Below, in pieces: positions 1 through 11,647 of a stretch of DNA of 64,000 nt. The position numbers were made by a program, and so were the translations under genes. This stretch comes from Siphonodentalium dalli. Its lineage: Eukaryota; Mollusca; Scaphopoda; Gadilida; Siphonodentaliidae. Location of the stretch: assembly GCA_032622095.1 (NCBI GenBank), contig CP136065.1:241655530-241719529 (forward strand), given 5' to 3'. Below the pieces are notes generated by a model. That model ran no database searches. It was not told the DNA's origin and saw only the letters and a list, made by a program, of their open reading frames with translations. Each line of letters begins with the position of its first letter. Position 1 is the first letter of the stretch.

Positions 1-731
1 TAGGTCAATTTTATGTCATATTTGGTTTTCAACATTCTTTTAACAGAACAAAGCAGAAAACAATGTTCAATTAAATGTGTGTTGTTGTTGTTGTTTTTCT
101 TGATGTTGTTGTAAATGGAGATCTGTAACCCTGAATGCAACTTTAAATCAAATTCAGCATATTTTCTGTCTGAACGTTACAACTGCCGTTGATTGGGGGC
201 ATGGGCTTTCCAGCTGTTCAAAGAATTGACCATACATAGTTTTGGGGGAGCCATGCACTTCGATATCCCTGTCACCATGTCCCTGCGTGGGTGGGTCTCG
301 TCCGATGGAAGACCTGAATATAATCTCCGACATGTCTTGAAGAACAGACAATATGCTAATTGAAGCCACTCAACGCAGGCCGACAACAGCTTCATTTTCT
401 AACGATTTCCGCACATGTTGATTGGAACGAAGTCCTTCGCACGAAAATGAGGCGTCATTACTGCGGAACGAAAGTCATCGCGTGGGCCGCTATCGAAATG
501 GGAGTTTATAGTGCAGCGAACCCCTTGGCCGAACCACACCTGCTTCCCACAACATACCCTTTTCTATTACTCAATCGACCGATTCCTGTGCTTACTAGTT
601 CCCAAACACCCAATGATCACAAAAGTGCAACCCTTTTCCCACCATCTACATAAGTGGTGTCATTTGTCATACTATTTCTTTATATATGTATATACTCCTT
701 ACCCCCCCCCCCGAATTGTAATAGCCCCTTG
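1..731. other. Unassigned AT-rich sequence
   Basis: No gene, repeat or RNA is recognised here. Short open frames exist on both strands but overlap one another, show no familiar motif and look like chance. A run of ten C lies near the right end, just before the first TTAA element. Confidence 0.5.
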
Positions 732-972
732 TTAACCCTTTGAGTGCCAGGGCCGATATTATCGGCCCTAAACCTACACAATAAGTCTGTTAAAGAATAT
801 AATAAAATATATTAAAATTGTAAAAAAAAAACAAAACAAAAAACAATGTTAGGCCAATGCATTCTCTTATATATGCGAGGCGACCTATGGTCGACTCGCA
901 TATATAAGAGAATGCATTGGCACAGGGTATATGGGTTGATACAAAAATCGGACCTGGCACTCAAAGGGTTAA
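732..972 (+). mobile_element. TTAA-flanked MITE with 69-bp palindrome core
   Basis: Both ends read TTAACCCTTTGAGTGCCAGG in inverted orientation, with only small differences, and both include TTAA, as expected for elements that duplicate TTAA (piggyBac-like or Kolobok-like; the superfamily is inferred only). It is about 241 bp with no coding capacity. A 69-bp near-perfect palindrome occupies 853-921. The last 40 bp match the right end of the element at 17947-18161, so both belong to one terminal family although their centres differ. Confidence 0.8.
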
Positions 973-1333
973 CACGCCTTACGCAAGTCACACTAACACC
1001 TGATGTATCCAAAATACTTTGTTTTATTATATGCTTCCCCATTAGAGAGTGGGAAATTGCCGCAACGTATAAATATCGGATTTAGTGTCTCGATCGACAG
1101 TAAAGATATAATTAGGATATTTCAAAAATGATATCTTCACTGTCGCTTACATCCGGTAAAAATCACATGAACTGCACCTTGCCAAATGACGCAATGACGT
1201 CACCACTTGAATGTGGTTTGCTACCTATCAGCTGATCGGTACCGTGTATGGTTTAATTTGTTGTGCTATTATAAGTGAACATGCTGCACAATTTAACATA
1301 TATAAGCAATAAAAGTAATAATTATCGACATGA
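973..1333. other. Spacer between two TTAA elements
   Basis: No gene is recognised. It contains a TGACGTCA octamer at 1195-1202, which matches the CRE consensus but may be chance. Confidence 0.4.
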
Positions 1334-1733
1334 TTAACCCTTTACACAACAGAAGGGCCCTGTGCCAATGCATTCTCTTATATATGCGAGTCGACCATAG
1401 GTCGCCTCGCATATATAAGAGAATGCATTGGCTTAACACATTAAAAATTATAAAATTGTTAAAGAATGTAAGAAAAAATGGTAAAAAGTGTTAAAAAAAG
1501 ATTTTGTTTAGGCCAATGCATTCTCTTATATATGCGAGGCGACCTATGGTCGACTCGCATATATAAGAGAATGCATTGGCACAGAGCATAACTGTAACTA
1601 TCACAAAGTGGTCAAGGAGCCGGTTCCAACGATATCCATATTTGTATGGTTCTATTGAGACAGACCGAAGATAATTTAGGCTGTTGAAGCTTTATTTGGC
1701 CGGTTTTGGCCGGTTTGTTGGGTAAAGGGTTAA
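1334..1733 (+). mobile_element. TTAA-flanked MITE, ACCCAACA family, with paired palindromes
   Basis: Inverted ends read TTAACCCTTTACNCAACA, including TTAA on each side; total about 400 bp. Two 69-bp palindromes at 1364-1432 and 1512-1580 sit in opposite orientation around an AT-rich spacer. The right part, with TTTGGCCGGTTTTGGCCGG and the stretch around gatatccatatttgtatgg, recurs inverted in the element at 40726-41064 and its inner edge recurs at 62787-63062. It is non-coding; a transposase from elsewhere would have to move it. Confidence 0.8.
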
Positions 1734-2271
1734 AGCATATAATACATAGAACACCTGTGGTGTTTTGAGTGAATCCCATATTATTTCATTCGTGACTAGC
1801 AGTGGAAATTTCAAATTAAGTTCTTAATTTCGATCTGGTCTCTACTGCCAGCCTATTATTCTCAATGGAAGGTGAATAAATATATCTCTTAGTTGTGAAT
1901 TATGATGCATTCTGGGTAAATATCGGGGGAAGTCTTGGTGTGAATCTGAGAATCTCGGTTACTTGCACGGTTGACACTCCTGTAGGCCACAGCTGTTCTG
2001 TATTCCGGTAGAATATATATATATATTTTTGGTTCCTCTTCCAAATCGTATATGGAATATGCTGTAAATATATATAATGTGATCTGGGCATTCGGAAATG
2101 AAGTGGGCATCTAATACACATACCGCTTAGTAGAGATGACTTGAAACATATTTTATTTGCATAATATACACACGGGATTTGGGCGCAAGTTTTTGCAACT
2201 TAATATGAGGTTTTCATGTAATTTGTACAACTTATGAATGAATGTTATGAATAACAATATAATAACACAGA
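1734..2271. other. Unassigned AT-rich sequence
   Basis: No recognised feature. Two overlapping minus-strand frames of about 73 codons have no motif and are likely chance. Confidence 0.4.
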
Positions 2272-3327
2272 CGTTGCCAAGATGACGGTATAAACGTATT
2301 TACATGGTGATATATATCATTTGTTTTGTGTCCTCCAGATGTTACCAATATGGCGGTATAAACGTATTTACATTGTGATATATATCATTTGTAGTGCCTT
2401 CCAGATGGACCATAATGGCGGTATAACGTATTTACATGGTGATATATATCATTTGTAGTGCCTTCCAGATGGACCATAATGGCGGTATAACGTATTTACA
2501 TGGTGATATATATCATTTGTAGTGCCTTCCAGATGGACCATAATGGCGGTATAAACGTATTTACATGGTGATATATATCATTTGTAGTGCCTTCCAGATG
2601 GACCATAATGGCGGTATAACGTATTTACATGGTGATATATATAATTTGTAGTGCCTTCCAGATGTTACCAATATGGCGGTATAAACGTATTTACACGGTG
2701 ATAGATATCATTTGTAGTGCCCTCCAGATGTTACCAATATGGCGATATATAAACGTATTTACATGGTGATATATATCATTTGTAGTGCCTTCCAGATGTT
2801 ACCAATATGGCGGTATAAACGCATTTACATGGTGATATATATCATTTGTAGTGCCTTCCAGATGTTACCAACATGGCGATATAAACGTATTTACATGGTG
2901 ATATATATCATTTGTAGTGCCTTCCAGATGTTACCAATATGGCGGTATAAACGTATTTACATGGTGATATATATAATTTGTAGTGCCTTCCAGATGTTAC
3001 CAATATGGCGGTATAAACGTATTTACATGGTGATATATATAATTTGTAGTGCCTTCCAGATGATACCATAATGGCGGTATAAACGTATTTACATGGTGAT
3101 ATATATAATTTGTAGTGCCTTCCAGATGTTACCAATATGGCGGTATAAACGTATTTACATGGTGATATATATAATTTGTAGTGCCTTCCAGATGTTACCA
3201 ATATGGCGGCGGTATAAACGTATTTACATGGTGATATATATCATTTGTAGTGCCTTCCAGATGTTACCAATATGGCGGTATAAACGTATTTACATGGTGA
3301 TATATATCATTTGTAGTGCCTTCCAGA
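2272..3327 (+). repeat. 66-bp minisatellite, about 16 copies
   Basis: The unit carries ATGGCGGTATAAACGTATTT, then acatggtgatatatatcatt, then tgtagtgccttccaga. Early units are shorter or carry GGACCATA in place of TTACCAATA; later ones are homogeneous. Because the common unit is 66 bp, a multiple of three, repetitive frames of about 100 codons stay open on both strands. These frames have no start context or flanking exon and are treated as by-products. One unit has an extra GGC near 3207. Confidence 0.95.
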
Positions 3328-5489
3328 GGTCATCAGCCGAAATAGGCTGTTTCTCGGCTGAGAAGGAATTTGTGTTTAAAGAATGTCACTATATTATGAT
3401 GAATATTTGGTACGATTGACAAGTGCTAATCTATACTTTACCTTATTTGTATATCGGAAAAATATAATGATACAAATGTACTCGATTTAGGTTTCCGATT
3501 TGTGCTCTCGGAGACAATACAGATAAATAATAAAAAATTATATGTCCATTTATGAGGTAACTGCTACATACTAAAGTGAAATTCCGGAGACAAGTGTATT
3601 GAAAAGTAAAAAAATCTAATAAGTTAGGGATCGAAACGCTTGGTCGCAGCAATAAATTACTGTGTGCTGTAAATTAGTTTCATGAAACAATGACGAATAT
3701 TGTATTTTCTGCGTCCAGCGTAGAAATGTGTATGGGGGGGGGGGGGGGGGGGGGTGGGCTGGACGTGTGATCTATAAGTTCAAGTTGGGTTTAACGGTAG
3801 AGAATTGATCAACATAGGTGATTAATTTGGGAAGTTTATTCCTCTCTATGGCCATCTGGAAAAAAATACCATTTGCTGGGGTCTCCAATCATAATATTCA
3901 TCTTCATATGATATATGGGGAAGTTTAGACGATATATAAGAGTATGCTAGATTATTGACTATTTTGTAGAGTGCCTGTTATTTATGGAGTTGACGTCTTT
4001 TATCGAGTAAAGGACACACTACTTCCTGTAATACCATGCTGTCCGATGCAGAACCAGTGTTACCGCTGACTATCCGCCCAGCGCCAAGATAAAGGCGATC
4101 AAGCTGCTCAAACAGTATAGTACATATGGGATTATCATTATCATATGTGTTCGTTAAGCCCACATCATTGGCCGGAATGTTGGCGCTGCTGCATGTGGTG
4201 AATTGAAGAAACACGATTAGCTCGAAATTCTTGTTTCCATGGCAATGGAAGTTTTTTGAAGAGGAAAATGGGAAACGAAAAAAAAAATGTCCAAGAGAGC
4301 ACCATGCAACTTGGTTGGAGTCATATTTGTTTCCACAAATGCATACTCCTATCAATGGCCCACAAAATGGGCACATGCCGAACCAATGCAAAGGTCAAGG
4401 TCAATTTCATATGCGACTTTCTATTTCTGCGAACAGAAATGGAGACCTCGACTACATATGACCTGAACTTCCTTCTGTTATCGGAAGCATAACATTATTG
4501 GCTGTCACAATCAGATGCATGATTTTTGTTTGTTTTTGATGAATTTATGTCATATTTAAGTCTAAAACAGCAGGGTGCATGTGGGCAACGTTCCGGTCTA
4601 GGTTTGGCCCAATAATATCCCAGGGAGAATTGACTAACACATATATTGAAAAGACGGAAAACACGGTTTTGCATGATCGGGGATTCAAAGCTCGACGAGA
4701 GCTTTCCGATGAATGGCAACAAACCATATTTCCGACTAAATCCTGAAAAATTACCCATAATTCTGCTGTGGCTAAGTGGTCAATTACTTTGGGCATTACT
4801 GTACGACTGGTAAGTGCTAAAATACCCATTAGTTTTGAAAGTGACTGTAAGAGGAAAGACGTCACGATTTGCCTAATGATCGGGGTTCAAAGATGAAGAA
4901 TATGGGCGCGTGAGAATGATTGAAAATTGCATATATAATTTTTTTACAGTGACTGTAATTTGCATCGTCATGGGATATCATAGCATTTGTACTAATGTTT
5001 TCATAATATTTTGGCGGAAATTAAGTGCACAGGACAGCACATTTATTGAAATGGGCGGATGTCACGGTCTTGCTATAATACTCGGGGGTTTTAAATTCAA
5101 TTCAATTCAATTTAGTAATAACTTTGGTAATCAGAAAAAGACATTACAGAGACAATACATGTGATACAATTGCGTACCACCAATAACTGTATACATGTGT
5201 GTATACACAACACACCAGTATAAGCAGAACATGCATGTGGTGGTATTCTATAGTAGTATACATCGATGTAGATTTAATAAATGTATACTTATTTACTCAT
5301 CATAATAAGATAATATAGTTACTATAATATATGGTCTATAATGGTGTGTACCAACGAATTTATATTTAGTTATATACATGGGTGTGCTCGTGCACCTATA
5401 AATGTGAACGCGCACACATGTGCGTAAGCCTCAGGAGTTTCGAAAAATTTCCAAATTTTCTAAAACAAATACCGAGAGGTTTTTTGTAT
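3328..5489. other. Unassigned sequence with a long G run
   Basis: There is a G run of about 20 at 3736-3755. The segment near 4230-4420 has caatggcccacaaaatgggc and caaaggtcaaggtcaattt, phrases typical of mollusc-type interspersed repeats (recollection, not a search). A minus-strand frame of 137 codons at 3978-4391 overlies that segment. It shows no recognisable domain and I do not call it a gene. Confidence 0.45.
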
Positions 5490-6080
5490 TTAAAGGGGTA
5501 CTGTACGCCAAATGTTGTTGTTGGTTTCTATAGTCTCCGAGTCGGAGAATAAGGTAACAATTTTTCCATTATTTGAAAGTCTGTCGCGTACGAAGTCATG
5601 TTACGGATGACAAATTTACCGGAATGCAAAAATACAAATTGTCGTTGTCGAGTAATTTTTGTAAAGTTTTCAACCAAATGAATCAAATAAAAGTTATATT
5701 ATATGCATAACAGTCCCATATAATCATTTAAGTTATTGTATCATTGCTAGTCAGTGAGTGGCTTGAGTGTTCTCCCCGTATCATCATAATATTTTAAGCG
5801 ATCGTGTGTGCGATCGGTTTAACAATCCAGTATCCCTCAATTACTGTTTTTGATTACGGTAATTCGTAATTTAATTGACGCCATTTTATGGCTCCAATCA
5901 TAAATTCAATTTATATCAAATTATTAACTTTTAAATTATTAAATTTTAAGATAGCCTATTAACCTGAGCGTTTACAGAATACATCTTCGACTCAAATTAC
6001 TTATGTTTCTATATATTATCGATATTAGATCGTTGTTGTCACCGGAAATTTAATGAAAATGGCGTACAGTACCCCTTTAA
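5490..6080 (+). mobile_element. TTAA MITE with AAAGGGGTACTGTACGCC ends
   Basis: The left end at 5490 and the right end at 6080 are inverted copies of about 21 bp beginning TTAAAGGGGTACTGTACG. The body is AT-rich and non-coding. A minus-strand fragment of the same family lies at about 44815-44960 and shares gttggtttctatagtctc, aataaggtaac and the CCCCTTTAA end. Confidence 0.8.
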
Positions 6081-6303
6081 GTTGATGTGCAGCAGGCTGG
6101 GTGAGCCTTTACGTCAATGGAAATGGCTACTATTTTTAAAGTTACTGTACACTTTACAACGGAAGGAGAATTTCAGTATATACTACCGTGTTACATAACA
6201 TGGTATATATAGAACTAAAACTTTTGTCGTTATTTTTGCAACTGTAAATTTATATCAACTTTCAACACGAAGAGGTAATTATTAGGGGGTAAACATATAG
6301 TGT

Positions 6304-6408
6304 CACTCCATAACACACGGGGTGGCACGCCATAGCCTACGGGGTGTCACGTCATACCACACGGGGTGTCACGCCATACCCAACGGGGTGTCACGCCACA
6401 CCACACTG
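6304..6408 (+). repeat. 22-bp minisatellite, 4 copies
   Basis: Four or five tandem units of about 22 bp around ACGGGGTGTCACGCCATAC, each slightly different. It is unusually GC-rich for the neighbourhood. Confidence 0.85.
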
Positions 6409-6598
6409 AATACTAGTTAACATTGAGGATCAAAACTGTCGAGAGAATACGAAAGACACGATTTCTCACTAATACGCATGCCGAATATTTTCACACTGAG
6501 GTATGGGGTTGATCTTCATCCCAGTTTGTCTTTTGGGCTAAAAATATCTACAATTTGAAATTAAAATATTTTATACCAACAAGTAATATGGCGCTCGT

Positions 6599-7452
6599 CA
6601 TTTGCTGAATGGGGTCACAGATAGAGAGTTTAGTGACGTTAACCCACTGAACGGTCTATCATATGTGAACCTCATTCTGCATAGCCTCATCTGCAATGCA
6701 TGGGACACATATTTAAGTTCCCAGATGGTGATGTGCACCCATTGGGCTCCTCGATTATACATTTGTCGTCTGCCAATTTTGGGATATTGAGAAACTAAAC
6801 TAAAACTCCAAAACAAATTCTAAAGAAGTTTCTATAAAGAATTAAAAATAGATGAGGCCTAAGCAAAATGAGGTCCACATAGGGTGAATTTGGTGACGCT
6901 ATATATATAGCCCACTGCGCGGGGTGGCGTCACTAAAGCTGAAATGGTCACTGTCACCCCCTTTCGTTCAGTTGGGTACCCAGCTTTTTAAAATTTACAG
7001 TTGGGTACCCAGCTTTTATAAAATTTACAGTTGGGTACCCAGCTTTATGAAATCTCACACAGAACGTGATTTATTAATTATTTGATTGCCGTTTGTTTTT
7101 TTTCCAAATGAACCTGTTAAGTTTACGATGCTTGAAATATATTAACAGCGGAAAAGAATTGTAGATCCTGCAGATCGACTACTGTACTGAAGTGTTCCCC
7201 TATCGTATTGCGATAATTGCCAACCAACCCATGGAGCACGGAAAAGCTACACACGTTGTCGGCCATGTTGAATTAAAGGTCACGTGTAACATTGGCGAGA
7301 TTTCATAAAGCTGGGTACCCAACTGTAAATTTTATAAAAGCTGGGTACCCAACTGTAAATTTTAAAAAGCTGGGTACCCAACTGAACGAAAGGGGGTGAC
7401 AGTGACCATTTCAGCGTCACTAAATTCACCCTCTGGGAACCTCATTCTGAAT
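6599..7452. mobile_element. Palindromic GAGGTCCCAGAGGGTGAA-family element, interrupted
   Basis: The segments at 6599-6690, 6855-6937 and 7416-7450 belong to the family whose clean copy is at 55159-55425: gaatgaggtccc, agggtgaatttagtgatgct and, inverted, cctctgggaacctcattctg. The second module is split by the element at 6938-7415, so this was the older resident. It is non-coding. The 6599-6690 part is strongly diverged. Confidence 0.7.
6938..7415 (+). mobile_element. 478-bp element with 119-bp inverted arms and 9-bp target duplication
   Basis: It is flanked by GTCACTAAA on both sides (6929-6937 and 7416-7424). The ends start GCTGAAATGGTCACTGTCAC and are nearly perfect inverted repeats of about 119 bp (6938-7056 and 7297-7415). 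Each arm contains three tandem units of about 29 bp centred on AGTTGGGTACCCAGCTTT. Long subterminal repeats and a 9-bp duplication are typical of Mutator-like elements; that assignment is inference. No open frame in the centre resembles a transposase. Confidence 0.88.
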
Positions 7453-8832
7453 ATGGCCAGCAACAATTGGGGAAATGTTAATAAAGTTGCCCAGGTTAAT
7501 AACAATTCAGGTACAGTAACCAAATATTCATTTTTGCGATCAAAATAACCACATCCAGTACTAAAATTTCTTAATTTATACCCAATGAAGCCTGTCACTT
7601 GCCAAACTTGAACAGTATTTCCCCAGTCACTTTTAAATCGCGTTAATATTGTGAGATTTGATTAACCTGGGCAACTTCATCACAATTCTCTCCCACCGTC
7701 CCACGCACCTGGGTAACTTTATCACAAGTCCGTGAATCTGGGTACCTTTACCACAACACACAGGTGAGAGTGATCAATTCAGCTGAACTTTGTCGCACTC
7801 GTTTGTTTTACCGTAAATTACAGACTCTTTGTATGACTAAATCCATTGGTACACCCCTGACCCAATCGTCACGAAACTTCACAAGCTCTCGACTCGTTGT
7901 AACATTTCGCCATAAAATAAAAAAAATACTCAGGAGGTAACGTTCACCACGTTCACATTATGTGCGGTTCTGTTTATAATCTACAAATCAACTATATAAC
8001 TCACCTCACTCATTACGAGCTCCTCAGGTTAGAAGTACATTCCCTGTGGAACAGTTATACGGAATGTGAGTAACCATTTATCCTATAAACATCCACTCGC
8101 TTCGCCTATTTGCCGAGACACAAACTTAATAAGCAATCAGAGACATCGGTGCATGTTTATATTAATTCCACACCGAAGCCTCACACCACCAAGCATCCCC
8201 AAGACTTCCTGATAATTGGAAACAAAAAGCGCGAAGAGTGTTTTAAAAATAGTAACATGACGTAAGTGATCCGGATGGACTCCGTGCGCCAATCAATCGG
8301 GCACAGTAATCGAGTCTACACACCGCGTTTATAATGCATCCAACTTCGTCAGCTCCTACCAGTTTAGAGTGGGTGACGTGCGGCAGCGAGCGATATTACT
8401 CTGTCTAAAATCGATAAGCAGAAATTGCGATCCAACAGAATGTTGAGAACCTTCAAGAGGTGTAGATCTCTGCACTATATTATACCTATATGCGGCATAT
8501 GCCAATATGTAAGCTACGCGGGATCTTCGCCTTCGGTGCAAATATACGCCAGTACCAGTAATTTTATGGTCACAGATACATTTTCGGAGGAAGTGCATTG
8601 TGCTGTTCCAATATAATGGTAGATTCTTTCTGTGTCAATATTCGTACCCCTGATCAGACTGATACGCTTCCCAAATCTCAGTGAAAGGGCTTCCTTTTAA
8701 TGATGATCAATGATGGCCCGGTATCAGATGTGGCTGAGTCGTATAATAATTTAATATGGTGGCCTTTATGAAGTGAAATGAGTGCATACATAGTGACGAA
8801 ACAACCGTATTACTGAATATACACATGAAATC
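7453..8832. other. Unassigned sequence
   Basis: No gene or repeat is recognised. A few short frames on both strands near 8356-8616 have no motif. Confidence 0.4.
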
Positions 8833-9350
8833 ACCCCTGGTCATGTATAGTCCTGCTAATGTGCTATGATGCTGTTTGGTCCTGCTGAATTTCTATGATT
8901 CTGTTAGGGCAAACTGATGCAGTTAACAAAAAGTACCGTTATCTATTTTTAATTTGTCTTTTTCGCAGTGTTCCGATAATCTGAACATATCCAGGAAAAG
9001 CCATTATGCGTGTCAAACATTCAAAACATATTTGTTGCGAAATAGTTTTAATACTGGTTATATTATAGTTGTTGAAAATCGACTATAATCAAGATAGTTA
9101 TTCATGTCGTTTTAGAAACACCAGCGCAGACATTATTATATTTCAAAAAATATATATATGTTCTTGAATGTTTCATACACACTTATTTTTTCTCAAATCG
9201 CTCGGATTAGCCAAACACCGCGAAAATGATAACTTTAGAAAAAATAACGGTACTTTTCCGTAACGGCATCAGTTTGCCCTACCCGCATCATAGCAATTAA
9301 GCAGGACCACCAGCATCATAGCATATTAGCAGGCCCAGTTGATCAGGGGT
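8833..9350 (+). mobile_element. MITE family H, full copy
   Basis: The left end acccctggtc ... tcctgctaatgtgctatgat and the right end atcatagcatattagcagg ... gatcaggggt are inverted. The inverted zone continues through gcaaactgatgc ... aaaagtaccgtta and ttcgcagtgttccg for about 150 bp per arm. Other copies: 32435-32917 (both arms), 52453-53130 (both arms, interrupted) and left arms only at 46229, 48307, 56393 and 60327. It is non-coding. Confidence 0.85.
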
Positions 9351-9825
9351 AGGAATGTGAGTGCTTATGTTCTCAAACAAAGCACACGGATCCTAATCAC
9401 TTCCGCGTTATTTATGGCCAAAGCACTTTATTCCATTCCTTGTCTTTTTTGGGATTCCTATATACTTTTTTGATGTCCTATATACTTTTTTGATGAGAGG
9501 AATAAGATACATTGGTTTATGAAGGTTCTATGGAATCACGAACATATTTTGTGGGAGAACATTAAGCGCGGCGCTGCGTGGGATTTCGTACAGGTGTGTA
9601 TTGTGGTTATTACAGGTGTGCATTGTAGTGATTATTTCGAACAACAGAGGGATCATTAATTCAATCAGAAGCGAAAAACTCGAATAGGTAAATCAGTGTC
9701 AGATGCGACACGTGTGTATGGTCTCGTTTAATCACGTTTATCATTGGAACCGTCTTACCGCGGAGGAATGTTACCACCATGGCGTAAAGTCAGTCGGTTC
9801 ATGTCTATTTTTGACATCGGTAGCT
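9351..9825. other. Unassigned spacer
   Basis: Near 9463-9496 the phrase cctatatacttttttgatg occurs twice in tandem. Otherwise nothing is recognised. Confidence 0.4.
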
Positions 9826-10349
9826 ATATATCCCTTCCTCATCAGTCATGTCGTATAAACCGGTGTTATATAATAAGTATCGTATCTACACATGCAGTAG
9901 CGTGTCTATGGGCGGAAATTAGGATACCTGTGTAATTATACCAGGTGTGGTTGTTCATTATCGTGGCCCCGGATATAGTTGGATATAGTTTGTGGGAACG
10001 GAAAACACCCCAGCCAGATCAATACTGCATGAATGTGTGAGTAATCAAAGTACAGAGTGCTATCTTAAATATGCATTAAGAACAAATGAGGCGTTGCAAT
10101 TGTAGTTCGGATGATCTTCATTTGGGGAGGCGAGTCCACCTGCAACCCCTCCTGGACTAAAACAAACTGTGGGACATTCCTACTGGTATATATATATTGA
10201 AATGAAAGTAAGACATGTCTTCTATAAAAATATATATTTAGGTCACTTGGCTTTCGATGTGTTGTTTCATAATATACCATTCCTCGTCAGTCACTTATCA
10301 ACCGACGTTATATATAAGTATCGTGTCTACAGAGTAGCGTCACTATGAC
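9826..10349 (-). repeat. Probable terminal region of the Penelope-like element, partly duplicated
   Basis: The segment 9826-9935 recurs, diverged, at 10268-10394 (cctcatcagtca / cctcgtcagtca, then aagtatcgt.tctaca, then gaaattaggatacctgtg). On the minus strand these carry CTGATGAG and CTGACGAG. At 10225-10262 the minus strand reads ATCGAAAGCC followed by gtgacctaaatatatattt, the same phrase that ends the hammerhead-like motif at 10741-10795. I read this as repeated terminal sequence of the retroelement next door; that is inference. Confidence 0.45.
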
Positions 10350-10730
10350 AGGAAATTAGGATACCTGTGTAAATTAGGATACCTGTGTAAATTAGGATAC
10401 CTGTGTAAATTAGGACACCTGTGTAAATTAGAATACATGTGTAAATTAGGATATCTGTGCAAATTAGGATACCTGTGTAAAATTAGGATACCTGTGTAAT
10501 TTCGGATGCCTGTGTAATTTAGGATACCTGTGTAAATTAGGATACCTGTGTAAATTAGGATACCTGTGTAATTTCGGATGCCTGTGTAATTTAGGATACC
10601 TGTGTAAATTAGGATACCTGTGTAAATTAAGATACCTGTGTAAATGAGGATGAGGATACCTGTGTAAATTAGGATACCTGTGTAAATTAGGATACCTGTG
10701 TAAATTGTGTAAATTAGGATATATACAAAT
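10350..10730 (+). repeat. 18-bp minisatellite, about 20 copies
   Basis: Tandem ATTAGGATACCTGTGTAA with variants (tttcggatgcc, gaggatgagg). The same 18-bp phrase is present once at 9911-9930 in the related segment, so the array probably grew from one copy. Confidence 0.95.
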
Positions 10731-10740
10731 ATATATTTAG

Positions 10741-10795
10741 GTCACTATAGGCCTTTCGATGTGTTTCAAACATCTCATTAGGTGACATCTTGAAT
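10741..10795 (-). ncRNA. Degenerate hammerhead-ribozyme-like motif
   Basis: Read on the minus strand from 10787 down to 10741 the order is GTCAC, CTAATGAG, a 5-bp stem GATGT/ACATC with loop, CGAAA, AGGCCT, then A TAGTGAC. This matches the order of a type I hammerhead: stem I, CUGANGA, stem II, GAAA, stem III, cleavage site, stem I. GTCAC pairs with GTGAC. AGGCCT is self-complementary, so stem III could form between two molecules. The core has A where the catalytic G5 should be, so this copy is probably inactive. Hammerheads are known in the terminal repeats of Penelope-like elements, and the endonuclease region lies just upstream on this strand. Confidence 0.4.
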
Positions 10796-10852
10796 TAATC
10801 AATTGTGACGTAACTTCCGGGGTTACCAAGTCACGTCACGATCGAGGTAAAG

Positions 10853-11184
10853 TCATATCCCGTTTAACTTGGGTTTGAGTTTGGCTTTGAATCTATCTTC
10901 CATTGCCAGACGTTTTATAACGCTCACCTCATCGAGGTGTCCGCTGAGAGGGATTTTTCTATACTGGGATGTGTGATATGTTCTCTGTGGATAGCAATTC
11001 GTTGACGAGTAGTCGTCCCGGTTTGACCCATGTTTGCATCCGGGACATATAATTACATAAATCAAGTTCTCAGATGAACAGTCCATCTTTTCATTTGGTT
11101 TCACGGTGCGATTTCCAGCAGGTACAATATTGAAAGTCTCCCCACATAGAGTATCTACGCACGCGGCGCATCTCGGGTTTCCAC
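10853..11184 (-). pseudogene. Penelope-like element, zinc-finger and GIY-YIG endonuclease region
   Basis: The minus-strand frame reads CGNPRCAACVDTL, then NEKMDCSSENLIYVIICPGC, then after a frame change GQTGTTTRQRIAIHREHI, then RKIPLSGHLDE. This is the order of the cysteine-rich linker and GIY-YIG nuclease of Penelope-like retroelements. LIYVI stands for the GIY strand, and the segment before GQTG (NM instead of YI) for YIG. The single +1 shift near 11020 and the loss of the usual C-terminal part mark it as dead. The RT half lies at 11648-12945; a MITE separates them. Confidence 0.8.
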
Positions 11185-11647
11185 ATGTGACCCGCCATAT
11201 CAAATCCAGTCGTAAGTCGGGATTTTTTTTTACCCTGTGCCATGCATTCTCTTATATATGCGAGTCGACCATGGGTCGCCTCGCATATATAAGAGAATGC
11301 ATTGGCCTAACAATTTTTTTACAATTTTAATAATTTTTTCTTGTATTCTTTAACAATTTTATAATTTCACCCATACAGAGCCCCAGACAAACATGAGCAG
11401 ACGGCACTCTTCTATATGCTTCTATATATGTGTGGGGCTCCCTGCAGGGTAATGGATGTTTTTTTATTTTATGTCCTAAAAATTGTAAGAAATATTTATT
11501 TTAAAAAAATGATAAAATTTGTTAGGCCAATGCATTCTCTTATATATGCGAGGCGACCTATGGTCGACTCACATATATAAGAGAATGCATTGGCACAGGG
11601 TAAAAACAAATCCGACTTACGACTAGATTTGATATGGCGGGTCACAT
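11185..11647 (+). mobile_element. MITE, ATGTGACCCGCCATATC family, with paired palindromes
   Basis: Ends ATGTGACCCGCCATATCAAA and its inverse. Inside are palindromes at 11239-11306 (one base missing) and 11526-11594 in opposite orientation, and between them ttctttaacaattttataat and a segment with ggggctccctgcaggg. Related copies: 56728-57189 (inner part inverted) and 27276-27541 (half). It sits inside the Penelope-like element and splits RT from endonuclease, so it arrived later. Confidence 0.85.

Noticed and set aside
2739..3419. Repetitive protein genes on both strands (IYMVIYIICSAFQ repeats)
   Set aside because: They are translations of a 66-bp minisatellite, open on both strands only because the period is a multiple of three.
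3736..3755. Long G/C runs (also 20106, 20600, 34651, 39472, 42336, 47015) as regulatory quadruplexes
   Set aside because: Single homopolymer runs are common in such DNA and error-prone in sequencing; no spaced G-tract pattern is seen.
3978..4391. 137-codon minus-strand frame as a gene
   Set aside because: No domain, no start or splice context, and the underlying DNA looks like an interspersed repeat.
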